NCBI GenBank assembly: GCA_034769895.1
Contig: CM068369.1
Location: forward strand, 424,725,479-424,789,478
DNA from: Magicicada septendecula
Lineage: Eukaryota > Arthropoda > Insecta > Hemiptera > Cicadidae
Direction of reading: 5' to 3'
DNA length: 64,000 nt
The notes under the pieces were generated by a model. It had not been told where the DNA came from and ran no database searches. It saw only the letters and a list, made by a program, of their open reading frames with translations. Every line of letters begins with the position of its first letter. Position 1 is the stretch's first letter. The translations under genes were made by a program, and so were the position numbers. Below, in pieces: positions 33,901 to 45,593 of this stretch.

Positions 33901-36900
33901 AGTCTATAATTATGGGTATAATTTATGTATTTGTTGTGTGCTTTAATCATACATAAAAATCTGTATTGTATTAAAGACCAAAATTTGAGAAACCATGCAT
34001 ATATTAAAATGAATATGGTTGAGACATAAATATTCCTATGTTATGTAATGTAGTATTTAAATAATGTATTTTGGATGTCAAAGTACAAACTTTGTTTTTT
34101 TTAAACACATTCTCTTAACAAATTACTTTGTTGTTAAATATCTACAAAAGTATGAATTATTTGTTAAAATTAAAAAAAGTTTACTATGTTTATTACAAAT
34201 AGTGTTAAAAGAGTATGTTTATTATAAATATACTGGATTTACTGTTTGTATTTGTTGTTGTTGTTATAGTGATTTTAGATTTTATTATTTGAGTATCAGT
34301 CGCAGTATTTACTGTTGATAATTTACTAATCGTACAAACATAAACTTTATTTTTCTGTATTGTAAATAATTAAGCAAGTCTAAACTTTACTTTGTTAAAT
34401 TGCAAGGTTTATTATGTGTTTATGTATATAGATAGTTATAAAATATAACAGTCAATTTATTGTTCATTATTTAAATATTAAAGGTAATTAAATATTGGTA
34501 GTCAATGATTTGCTGCAAACTCAGTAAAATTTACTGCTTATGTTGTATGTACAGCTTAATTATATTGATAATTTTAAAAGAAAACAATATTACAAAGAAA
34601 AAATTACATTCAACCAATAATCACAGACAAATTATTTTTTTTAATTCTTGATTTCCACTTCTTAAAATCCTTTAAGGACAACCAAAAATGTGGTCAATAT
34701 TTACACAGTTCGATGGAAATCAAAACAAAAAAATAAAGAAAATATTCAGTTTTCATAAAGAAATTATCAAACAAAATATATATAATATAATATTATTATA
34801 CGTTAATAATTCTTAATAAAAAGAAGAAAATAACATAGGTTTCCTTTGTTAATATAAAATATTTAACATCAAATTTAAAATGGGTAATAAGGCATTTCCT
34901 TAGGCTTACTTATTAAAACTATACATACACTACTAAATCTAATAATGTTACTAAAACATAATTAAAAAAATCAAATAAACATTTGTCCTAAAATTACATC
35001 AGTCTTAATAGCAAAACATATACAACATGGAAACAAATAGATTGAATTGAATACAGGGAGGCAACTTTCGTACTATTTTCATAAATTAGTAATAGCTAGT
35101 TATTGTGTTGTTTGATAACAGTTTACTAAACATGGAAGTTTTTATTTAAAATCAACTACTCATATAAATTTTTAACACAAACAATCATAAAAATTTCCAC
35201 AATTTAAAATTAATACCATGTTTAAGAAAATAACAAAAATGATGGTACTGTAATATTTTAACTATTAATATTAATATATAGCAATTATCAGTTGGTTATG
35301 AATATAACACAAAAAATACCCTACACCCATAGTATAACAAAGTTATTTTAAAAGTACGAGTGAAAGAGTTATACTTCTCTTTTGTAGAGTTTGGCTGTAT
35401 TACATAGTATATTACAAATGTGAAAGTGAAACGCAACAGTATATGTAGTAATGTAATGCAAAAATAATAATGTATGAAAATGTAATGTAATATTTATAAA
35501 AATTCTATAATGTATTTTAGTTTATACCTCTATGTACCTTATTGTAAAACATTATTTCAGAATAAAACACGCATTTGTGTATTACATTTTCATGTGTGCG
35601 TGCACACACACTCACGGGAGCAACAGACACAACAAGCACTTTTAATGGGAAGATATGTAAAAATTTCTTATTAAACAGTTCGTACTTAAGGTGTATATTA
35701 TTATGCACAATTAGGATATACAATATTTTACAGGATATGTTAACCCTGAAGAAAACTGAAGTTTGTGCATTTTTGGGTTTGTGAGAAAATACAAGATTTT
35801 TTATAATTCAAGGTAGTGCAATTATCTTCATAGTTCTGGGGATTTAATAATTATCTTAATACTACCAAATTAAAAAACAAGAGAAGAATCCAGCATACAA
35901 AACTCCAGTCTTTCAGCTTTGTATTTTTCAAGTCTCCTACTTTATGACATGTTGTGGAATTTCTGATACAAACTTCAAAAACAGCATAAACAATTTTAAT
36001 TTATTCAGAATTTTGTCAGCTTTAGGACACTAAATAATAGCAGTACAAAAGTTATGTATAATAAAATAATATGAACCATGCTTCTAACTTATTTCTTATG
36101 AACATGAGTCAGCAGACAAAAAGACTAAAAGTCATAACTCTACTAGATTTATCTTTTGGGCACTAAGTGAATTAAAAATATTATTTGTGTAATAAAAGTA
36201 AAAATATAATAATATACTACTACTAATAATAATATATCGGTTACTGTATTAGTTTTGTTTCCATTGGTTTAAATCGACTGATATGTTAACAGTTGGTAGA
36301 AACAGATTACATAAATAGGGTAAATAAAAAACATAAATGGCATTACCACGTATATAAATGCAATACAAGTTGATGGGAAACATAAAAAATTCATTATAAT
36401 AACAAACATTAACTGTGTGCTTAAATTTTATCGACCTGAAGTCAGACTATCTTTATGAAGAACAAAAAAAAATGTATCTGTATATTTATAGTTACAAGTG
36501 TATTAAGCAAAAGACTTTATCCTCTGTGTTCATTATATGTGAATAAATTGACATCTGTGTTAATCTTATGTAACATAGTTTGATATTTTGTATTAAAGAG
36601 CCCATTAAATGGATCTTTTGGAATATTTTGTATAGCAAAAACATTACCAATTAAACTTTCAAGATTTAAGCATCAGGTTGATTATATGGATGAAAATCAA
36701 AAGAGAAATTTTATGAGATAACACTAATATTTGGTTATATGTTTGATAGACTTTCAATAAACATACAAACAAAAACATAAATTATTATGTTATTTCATTA
36801 TATACAATATTTATCTATGATAATTAAAACTTTGTATTACACAATTACGATATGTTAAACATAATAAATATTCAAAATTTCAGAGTCAACAACTCTATAA

Positions 36901-38186
36901 TTCATATATATTGTAGTCATCGTTGGTATTTGTTTTTGTATAATATATAAACACTTTAAACATTCTTTCAAAGTACCTACATATATCAATTTTTAAAATT
37001 GGTGCACCGCATAATGTGGCGTACACGTTTTACGAAACTGTCATACTCAGCAGTGTGGAAGAATCTTGCAATGGTTTATGCGCAATAATATATATGCAAA
37101 CATTAAATATTACCAACAACGTTTACAATATAGGTGAAATTGGTTTAATGAAAATTAGATGCAATGACTTGTTTGACGACTGCGTAAGTAAAACATCGCC
37201 AGTAAGAGTGGGGTATGTAAACTGTAACACCATCATCTTGTTATGCATCACTCAGTTTCTCTTTATATAATAATAGTGTCATGCCAGCTTGTTTTTTTTA
37301 ATTTATGTATGACCTTTGACAAATTTTGTGTTAATTCTTAACAGAATTTATAGAGTTAATATAACCTTGCTTCCTTTGTGTAAAATAAAAACAAATACTA
37401 CATTGGCCATGACAAAAAAACTCAAACCTATAACACGTGAATAGATAAGTTTAAAGAAGTAGATAATACGGTTACCTAAAAATAAATAAAAATATTCTAC
37501 AAAATGGGGAGCATAAGCAAAGGTTCGTGGATAAATCAATACTTTTGAACCGATACTGTTGAACTTACTGTCACTTCATCACCTCTTGCTAGTTGTGTTT
37601 GAGTTTTAAAGTTGATTCATAATGTTAAAGCATTTTAATTACTTTTTGTAGTTAATACACAAGTTACCAGTTTTAACATTAGGATATATTTTACAGATAA
37701 AATTATTTGTTTATCAGTGTAAACTATTTTCATCAGATATTTCTTTGAAAGTAAGTTATGTACAAACTGAATTGTTGTAAAAATGGTATTTGATCTACAA
37801 TAAAGAATATTATATTACTCATAATTATATACGATTTTTTCTGCCAAATAGGTTATATTTTAGTTTGCTTTATTTTAAAAAAAAAATAATAATAATAATA
37901 TAACCTATTTGCAGAAGAAATTATATATAATTGTGAATAATGTAATTTTATTATTGCAAGAATCTAGATAACTTGAAGAACTGAAGAACTACTAAAAAGG
38001 AGCAGGGATAAAAATAATGTATGTGTATATGTATAAGTATATATAATATATAGTTTTAATTTTATCAGTTTTCCTATAGGTTTGGTTTTTGCCCTTTGAA
38101 ATTTTGTTTTATTTTACAGTTATATTTCTTTAGTTAATAAAACATTTACAATAAATTTAAATGTTGGTAATTTTAAATTTTAAATC
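27711..38186. other. AT-rich gene-free DNA with microsatellites
   Basis: No coding region, RNA gene or mobile element was recognised in this stretch. TA runs are at 28996-29016, 29066-29106 and 30929-30970. It lies downstream of E93, so an E93 3' untranslated region or enhancers could be present at the far right, but nothing in the sequence shows them. Confidence 0.5.
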
Positions 38187-38271
38187 TAAAAAATGATTCT
38201 TCGTATTGTTTAAATTAGCAGCCATCCTTACTATTTCTTTTATGAATTTGCTAACTGCTATAATTTTTTTA

Positions 38272-38316
38272 TTGTTCGACTAAGCTTTTCGTCATTACTG
38301 ACATCTTCAGGTCTTA
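38272..38316 (-). ncRNA. hammerhead candidate, PLE G minus-strand arm
   Basis: This is the mirror of the plus-strand copy, with CTGAAGA encoded at 38308-38302 and helix II GTCA-GTAA-TGAC. Confidence 0.6.
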
Positions 38317-38327
38317 AACAACGGTTG

Positions 38328-38372
38328 TTTAAGACCTGAAGATGTCAGTAATGATGAAAAGCTTAGTCGAAC
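38328..38372 (+). ncRNA. hammerhead candidate, PLE G plus-strand arm
   Basis: Core CTGAAGA at 38336-38342, helix II GTCA-GTAA-TGAT, GAAA at 38356-38359, a helix III of two A-U pairs, then GTC pairing with GAC in helix I. One unpaired T precedes helix II. Confidence 0.6.
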
Positions 38373-38535
38373 AATAAAAAAATTATAGCAGTTAGCAAAT
38401 TCATAAAAGAAATAAAAAATGATTGTTAGTTAAATAGTTGCACTAGTTGTTGGGTTCATATGGAATTCCTGCATAAACCTTGTGTTGATACATATATTAC
38501 TTTTATGAAATTGCTAACTGCTATAATTTTTATTG

Positions 38536-38579
38536 TTTAGACAAAGCTTTTCGTCATCACTGACATCATCAGGTCTAAA
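38536..38579 (-). ncRNA. hammerhead candidate, PLE H minus-strand arm
   Basis: This is the mirror copy, with CTGATGA encoded at 38566-38572 and helix I TTTAGACC/GTCTAAA available on the minus strand. Confidence 0.65.
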
Positions 38580-38623
38580 ACAACCTGATGGAACCTGACA
38601 TCATCAGGACATCATCAGGTTGT

Positions 38624-38667
38624 TTTAGACCTGATGATGTCAGTGATGACGAAAAGCTTTGTCTGAA
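38624..38667 (+). ncRNA. hammerhead candidate, PLE H plus-strand arm
   Basis: Helix I TTTAGAC with GTCTGAA (seven pairs including one G-U), core CTGATGA at 38631-38637, helix II GTCA-GTGA-TGAC, GAAA and a two-pair helix III, with predicted cleavage before GTC at 38661. Confidence 0.68.
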
Positions 38668-38754
38668 CAATAAAAATTATAGCAGTTAGCAATTTCATAA
38701 AAGTAATAGTAAGGATGGCTGCTAATTTAAACAATACGAAGAATGATACATATA

Positions 38755-41700
38755 CTGTTGATATATTATATGGTTTCCATTTTGTGTTCATACAAAGTTA
38801 CACATATACAATCAATAAGAGAAAATATAGTTTCAGAGTTCTCTTGCATATAGTTCCTTATTAAAGAATGCATGGTTTTAAGCACACATGATGATTGTGT
38901 AGCACTTATTTGTTGTTCTGAAGCTAAGTTATAATTTGATTTATTCTATAGTTCAGTTGCTAAATACTTGGCAACAAAACAGGTCATCAGAAACATAACT
39001 TATGGACTTACATTTTCTTCCCATTCCAAGTGGTGATCTGATAAGACATTCTGCATATATTTTTCTTATCACTGAAAAGGATATTTTTTATAGTTTTCAT
39101 CTTGATAGATTTTGTTAACATATGTTTTTTAAATGTGAATAAAGAGTGCACCAACATATTTGTTATTTTGAAATTTTTTTTATACATATGTTTTTTCTGT
39201 AATTGTACAACATTTTTTGTCATTGTTAAAGAAAAGTTTGATTTAACTTTAGGATTTTTGTACATGAGGGTGCAAGGATCATACACTACACTTCAATGAA
39301 AAACATTTCAACAAACACTTTTATAAAATACGAAAGCTGCAATTTTTTAGCTAACTGACTAATAACTTTAAAACACTTTCTCAACTAATGCTCTAAACTT
39401 ATTTATATGTATACTAAATATATATATATATATATTTACTTTTCTGTATGTAGGCCTATATAAAAAACTAATGAATACAATGAAAAACAATTTGAGTGAA
39501 AGCTCAATTCAACCCCAAACCATTACTATTATTTGTATTAATATATATATATATATAAAAACATAGACAATAAAATAAAACAAACTTTGACAACAACAAA
39601 GATTTTTTTTAATAATCACAAATAGAAACAAATTGAGAAAATAATATTATTAATAATAATAATAATTACAATTTCCAACTTGTATTCTGACAAACAAGTA
39701 CTAACATATTCACCACTAGGTCTTTGGACCAACCTGATTAATAAAACATTATGAATTCTTAAACAGCGTACATTTTTAATAATATTAAGTCATAGCTACC
39801 TATGATAAAGTTTTCATTTAGGCTTATCGCTCCTCAGCCTGTGATTTTAGATAATATCTTTGAAATTTATTTAATATGTTATGTACATCTTTTTAAGATA
39901 TATTTACTTATTTATCATCAAAGAAATAAAATGGATGGCATGGTTTTGTAAATTGTAATAGAAAGGCAGAATAGTATTTAGTGAATATTAAGTAATAAAT
40001 ATATAAAAAATAATAATAACAAATCTTCATAAATTTTTATTTAATTAAATTTGTTATCATTGTAAAATTTTAAAATAAAAAAGTACGAACCTACAAATAT
40101 AATTCTGGCTTTCAACACAAATTTACGAAAACATACTGAAACGTGAAAATACATTAGTCCTTAGTTATTATTATGTATAATCAATAGTTCATTGAATTGT
40201 CACCTATTATAAATTTCAGATTCATAAAGCAATATCTCATGTTTTTTCACAAAATAAATTGAATTTTTAAAAATATATTTATATATTAAGAGAATATATT
40301 AAGACGTACCGCATTTATAAACAAAATGCATACGTTTGTATAATTGCATCAGCCCTTCAATATATATATAACAATCCATTGACATTCTCAACATATTTAA
40401 CAAACAAAAACAAAAAACAGAAAGAATGTGTGTTCTTAACTGTAACACAACTAGAAGTTTTGTCGCAAACACAAAAACTGTCTGCAGATCAGTCTCATAG
40501 TTAAAAAACTTCTCAAAGTAGCTGAGAAGCATCACCATTATAACTATCAACATATAATAAATTTGTTAATCAGTCTTATCGTTTTATCTGCTTCCCTTAA
40601 TGAAATAAAGAAGCAGAGTTTTTAATACAAATAATATCTAACCATGTCAAAAGTAATAAACATATCCTATATGATTACTTTTGACAATTTAAAAAGATTT
40701 TTATTTTGTTCACAAGTCTGATATTGTGGTCCCTTCAAAAACATAAAAAAAAACTAATGTGACTTTTATATACTGATATCTATCTATCTATCTATAGTTT
40801 TTCTCATTTACATGTTTTGAACAAGAGACAGGCACTCTAATTAAAGCTAGAATAAACATATACAATGTGGTTAAATGGAAACTTACTTTGTAAGGGAGTG
40901 TGCCAATATTACAAGCATATTTTCACATGCTTTTTTTTTGGTAAGAATTTATAAAATTGTAATGGGATGATATGAAAACTAGTCACTATGCTTTCCTAAT
41001 ATGTACATATGTGTGTCAGTACATATATGCATAAACGACTCTACAAGTAATTATTGCCATAAAACAATAAAATATAAAATAATAATTTTTATAAACTATA
41101 AATGTAATTATAAAATTATTATTATTAAATTTGTAAATCAAAAAAATATTTTTAACATTTTGAAAGTAATTCTACGGTATAACATTTATGAAGATGTATA
41201 TTATAAATTAAAATTTAAATGAATTTTAACATATATTTAAACATTTTGAATTTTTATGGATAGAGTGCTATATTTTATAAAAGAAACTATATGTTTCTTG
41301 TATACATTTGAAGTATGAAAACATGTTACAAGTAATAATGGTAATCTCTTATGTAAGTTTCATTTAACCATATTCTGACCATTTATATACATAAGACAGG
41401 AGGTATATGTGTTTCTTAAATTACATATTTATATACAGAAGGAAATACAGGCTTTATGTAAATTATAGTACAATTATTTATATTATTTGTATGCAAATAA
41501 TATTTGTATTTTTATGATCCTAATTACACTGTTTTATTCCTTAATAAATATTAATAGTCTCTGATCTAATGGTACATATTATTAACAAATATTTTGTGTA
41601 GATTAATAGTATGCAATATATTGACTCCTTAATAATATTATATCACATACTGAGGTAGATGGTTCATAGGTGGTTGTTGCATATTGTACTTTCATCTCAG

Positions 41701-43376
41701 TGCTCTTTGCTTACGTGTATACTCAGTAATATTTATTTATTCTTACTATTATCACGTAATTGTTGCATCTAGTTTCACAAATACATTATTGGTTTAGAAG
41801 AAGTTAATTAAGAAGTAAATGTCTGAATAAGTTTTGTATGTGTTTGTTTTCATGCATACACATACAAAAATGTGTAAGAATGAGTAAAATCTGTGTGACA
41901 ATGTTTCTTTTTTAACAATAAAATTTGTAATAATAATTGTATTAACATACCTTTTTGTTTAATTCAAGTTTGTTCTTTGTATTTTCTCTGAGTAACTTGA
42001 ACACCCACGTCAAAATTATTAGATATTTTGAAATTCTTTAGAGAAGTTCAGATAAACAAATAATTGTTGTGGACCAAGGTGTGTAGTATTAGAAGATGTT
42101 AATAAGTGTTTTAAATATATCTCTAATTTGGTAAATAACGTTGTTTCCTTTTCATGCATAAGTAAATGGGAATGTATGAATTTGCTAAGGCAATAACATG
42201 TATGTTGAAAATGGTAATAAACTAATGGCACAAGCTACTTCTCATTTGTTGAAAAAACATTCACTGAATCATTTTACTCAAGTGGAGATCTATATAATGC
42301 AAATTTTAAATTATTGTGACTGCATGAGGAGTATGAATATTTTCTATATATTGTTGTGCACTAGATACTTTCTATAGGAGATATTCTGCGTTGCAAAATA
42401 TAAATCTTTTTCTCAAGGTGAAACAATTATCCTTAAAGCTCTTAAAGAGAACACTTAGGTACTACATAATATATGATGTGGTAAATATAACTTCCAGGAG
42501 AATGGAATATCCAGTTCTTGGTGAAGGATACAAGTTCTTAAATTGATAAGTGGTATATTCGTTTAAGGATCTGGGAATTCTTGTCTTGGTAACAAGATCA
42601 CTGTAATAAACCAGTACTGGAAGGTAGAGTATTTTTCGTGTCATAGATTAAGCTGAATCATAGGTTCACAGAACCTGCTACTGTGGGGTACAAGACTACA
42701 CAAGAAACTGTGAAAGTGGTGTAGTCCTAGAGGTCACAGAAGGAGGATGAAAGCTAGCATCACTCCTGTCTCGTATGAAACAAACTTATGAATGGTGAAA
42801 CGAGATGGAATTGTTAAAATAAATGGATTAGAAATAAGAAAGAATTGTAAAGGATTCTTAACGTAAAACAACTAAGAAGAAACAGTTAGGTTTGTTATAT
42901 CTACCTCAAGAGAGAGGTAGCAGAACGTTAACCAAAAAAGTATACAGACATGGATGCTACATTGTAAAATTAAGAGAATGATGGAACAAAGATGAGAGGA
43001 ACATGACATTTCTGAAGATATGAATGCACGATGTATGAAACTATGATTCAGACTGTACAGTGAATAGACAGAGAAAAATATAGTCCAAGAAGTAAAAGTT
43101 GTGTTTTTTATTACTATACTTTCAAAATTATCATACATACAAAATTATCATACTGGTGATAATAATGGTGATATGGTTTAAATGTTGTTAATTGTGAGAA
43201 ATAACATGACTTTATCCTAAGAACTGTTCATAAATTAATGAATACTGTAACATCAGTTAATGTGTAAGCATGGAAATAAAGTTGTGAGACATGAACAGTG
43301 TAAAATGGTATTAGCAATTTTGGTATTGATGTCAGAATATAGTTTAAAGAAATTTAAAACAATATTTTAAATGATG
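38755..43376. other. AT-rich gene-free DNA
   Basis: Nothing coding is recognised. Short TA runs lie near 39417-39436 and 39541-39558, and there is an ATCT tetranucleotide run near 40781-40797. Confidence 0.5.
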
Positions 43377-43686
43377 AGTGACAACATGCATAAACAATTA
43401 AAATAAGAGATTTAATTTTTTTTAAGAATATGATTTACTTTTGTATATTCTGTAGTGTATTTATTTTAAGTAATTAAATACTATTATTCCAATACAGTAA
43501 TATTTTTAAAAAGTAACGGTCATAAAAATGCAGTGACAACATGCATGAACAATTAAAATAAGAGATTTAATTTTTTTTAAGAATATGATTTACTTTTGTA
43601 TATTCTGTAGCGTATTTATTTTAAGTAATTAAATACTCTTATTTCAATACAGTAATATTTTTAAAAAGTAACGGTCATAAAAATGC
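43377..43686. repeat. tandem duplication of a 155-bp unit
   Basis: Two adjacent 155-bp copies (43377-43531 and 43532-43686) beginning AGTGACAACATGCAT and ending CATAAAAATGC differ at only a few bases, so this is a recent duplication. It lies about 600 bp beyond the E93 stop codon and could fall within its 3' untranslated region. Confidence 0.92.
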
Positions 43687-44275
43687 AAGCTGGGTGTTGT
43701 GTAAACAATAAATATTTAACAAATATAATTATTATATTATATTTTACAAAAAATAAAAGTATAATTAACAGAAGAAAAGAATAAGAAAAAACAACAAACG
43801 TAATAAATTGCATTGTCTTGCAGTCTTTATGAAATATACACATAGCAACATATATATATATAGCATGCATATGGCAGTCTTATTTTGAGATACTGTGTTG
43901 CAGGTGATGACGGTAATGATCACAGGTTATTGTAACTATATTAATATTGAGCACTTGAACTGGTATGTTTTATGTCAGTTTTCTATTGACTATACATGAA
44001 TGTTTCCCTTAACACTAAATATTTACTAGTCTGAATAAATAACCATCATTTCTGCTGCAGAGTATGAGGTTTGTTATGTATAATTACTTGTAACAAACTA
44101 AATTTCTTGTATTGAGTATATAAACAAACTACAAGGAAAAATCTTTTAGCTATATATACAATAACCTGTTAATAATAGTTTGTGTTTTGCAGGCTTCTCT
44201 TATAATAACAGTATTATGGTTATTTATAAATTATTTTGAAGGGACATAATAATCTTAGACTTATGACATGGCTTA

Positions 44276-44979
44276 TCAATCCCTGATACTGTCCTGATGT
44301 GAATCTGATCCAGTAGTTAACATAGCAGTGGCAGCAGCTTGACTCATGGGTGGCATTATCACTCTAGATGCTGGTGGGGGATCTTGCTTGCGACTCATTG
44401 ATAGATCCTCAACTCTATCTTCATCATCTTGGTCTTGTTGTGGAGGAGGTGTAGGTGTCATACTGTTGCGGTGAGCATATTTGATTAAATTTGGACTTGG
44501 AGATCGAATGTTTGTTCCTGGACTCGATGAGTTATTACTAACAGTTCCTTGACTTGGAACATTCATTGATGCCATTGCTTCCCTGTCTATTTCACCACCA
44601 GTCATCTTACCTTCTCTTGATTCCAGAGCATGGTGTAAGAAACCATGGTCAATATTTCCACTTCCATAGCCTCCACTTTCTTCCTCACCACCACTAAACA
44701 TCACATTTCCACTTCCACTCAATCCATATGGAAATCCTGCACCACCATTTCCAATAGAACTTCTTCTGAAAGGTCTGCTCGTAGTTATACCAAGTTTCTT
44801 TACCTTATCATATAATGTCCGTGATGGTACACCATACTTTCGTGCAGCCTGTAGAGCACTCATACCTGTTCGAACAGCCTCAATTGCAGACATAATATCA
44901 TTTCTAGTATACTGTTTGTAGCGTTTCCATTCAGGCTTTTGAGTAGGAACATAAGTTGCAATACCGGATGAAACACCAC
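44276..44979 (-). CDS. E93: E93/Mblk-1 last coding exon with pipsqueak helix-turn-helix
   Basis: E93 (Eip93F, Mblk-1) is a nuclear ecdysone-response transcription factor that specifies adult fate in insects. On the minus strand the acceptor TTGTAG precedes 44979, and the phase (two bases of a Gly codon) fits the exon at 45536-45593. The exon encodes about 234 residues. At about 17-62 is the pipsqueak helix-turn-helix (KRYKQYTRNDIMSAIEAV, then ARKYGVPSRTLYDKVKKLGI), the second DNA-binding motif of this family. A Gly/Ser-rich region follows, then an acidic stretch with VEDLSMS, which resembles the CtBP-binding PxDLS motif. The stop is TGA at 44276-44278. The ATG at 45001 lies in the intron and is not used. 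No damage is visible. The identification rests on recalled family similarity. Confidence 0.87.
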
Positions 44980-45535
44980 CTACAATCACAATTGAAATCA
45001 CAAAATATATTTAAAAATTTCATCATCAATTAAATTTATGTAGGTTAGGAATGTCAACTTTATAGTAATGTATATATATTTTCTTAACTATATGTGTACA
45101 ATAACTGACAGTGTACAATAATATTCAATTACATTCATTATTAATATTCATTCACTGGATGGCTTCTTTAAAAGGTATCAGGACATTATTCCTTAAACAG
45201 AGAATGTTACAAATAAAAGAAGTATTAATGGGTACAAGCATCTGCTGTGATCTTGTTGCCAATGTTCTAACCTCTGGTGTAAGAAAATGTGGATTCAAGT
45301 CCCACAAGATGTGAGAGCATAAAGATTAGGGACTCAGCAACAAGCATATCAGCTGATTCCCCCATAAAAAACTTTCTGATTACCCAAGGTCCATATCAAG
45401 CTGTGATATAACAGTATAACACATAAAGTTATTCAGACAATTTACTATTGTCTTTTTTTCATATAAGAAAAAAAGCTTAGAGTTTTTGTACATACACGTG
45501 ACATATTTTGTATTAAATAGTTCTGCTAAGTACCT
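44980..45535 (-). other. E93 intron, 556 bp
   Basis: A GT donor (GTACTT) at 45535 and a TTGTAG acceptor at 44980 are seen on the minus strand. No further feature is certain inside it. Confidence 0.75.
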
Positions 45536-45593
45536 TTTGAATCCCCATATAAAGACTGAGGTGATGACGATGGCAGCATCATTTTGCTAGTCT
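45536..45593 (-). CDS. E93: E93/Mblk-1 internal exon, 58 bp
   Basis: On the minus strand the acceptor ATATTTCAG precedes 45593 and the donor GTACTT follows 45536. The exon reads TSKMMLPSSSPQSLYGDSK plus the first base of a Gly codon. It is open in the phase required by both neighbours: phase 0 from 57682-57765, and phase 1 into 44979. The product is a Ser-rich linker between the upstream region and the pipsqueak domain. Confidence 0.8.

Larger units (their letters stand above)
38199..38412 (-). mobile_element. PLE G: 214-bp palindromic pseudo-LTR insertion
   Basis: Flanked by the 12-bp duplication TAAAAAATGATT (38187-38198 and 38413-38424). It consists of an inverted pair of arms of about 90 bp meeting at 38322, plus at the left the extra block complementary to GGATGGCTGCTAATTTAAAC. 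That block is the start-codon region of PLE I. The insert is therefore a miniature, coding-free PLE in minus orientation. Confidence 0.85.
38497..38743 (+). mobile_element. PLE H: 247-bp palindromic pseudo-LTR insertion
   Basis: Flanked by the 11-bp duplication TGATACATATA (38486-38496 and 38744-38754). The arms, of about 90 bp, are separated by about 30 bp of scrambled CCTGATG/CATCAGG repeats. It ends on the right with GGATGGCTGCTAATTTAAAC, so it lies in plus orientation, opposite to PLE G only 84 bp away. Confidence 0.85.

Noticed and set aside
37016..37270. 84-codon plus-strand frame in AT-rich intergenic DNA
   Set aside because: No domain, no splice context and no repetition elsewhere; the length is unremarkable for chance in this amount of sequence.
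45240..45330. tRNA-like or SINE B box (GGATTCAAGTCC) with a T-arm-like hairpin
   Set aside because: The T-loop-like hairpin has 4 of 5 pairs, but no acceptor stem, D arm or clear A box could be drawn, and there is no A-rich tail or target duplication.
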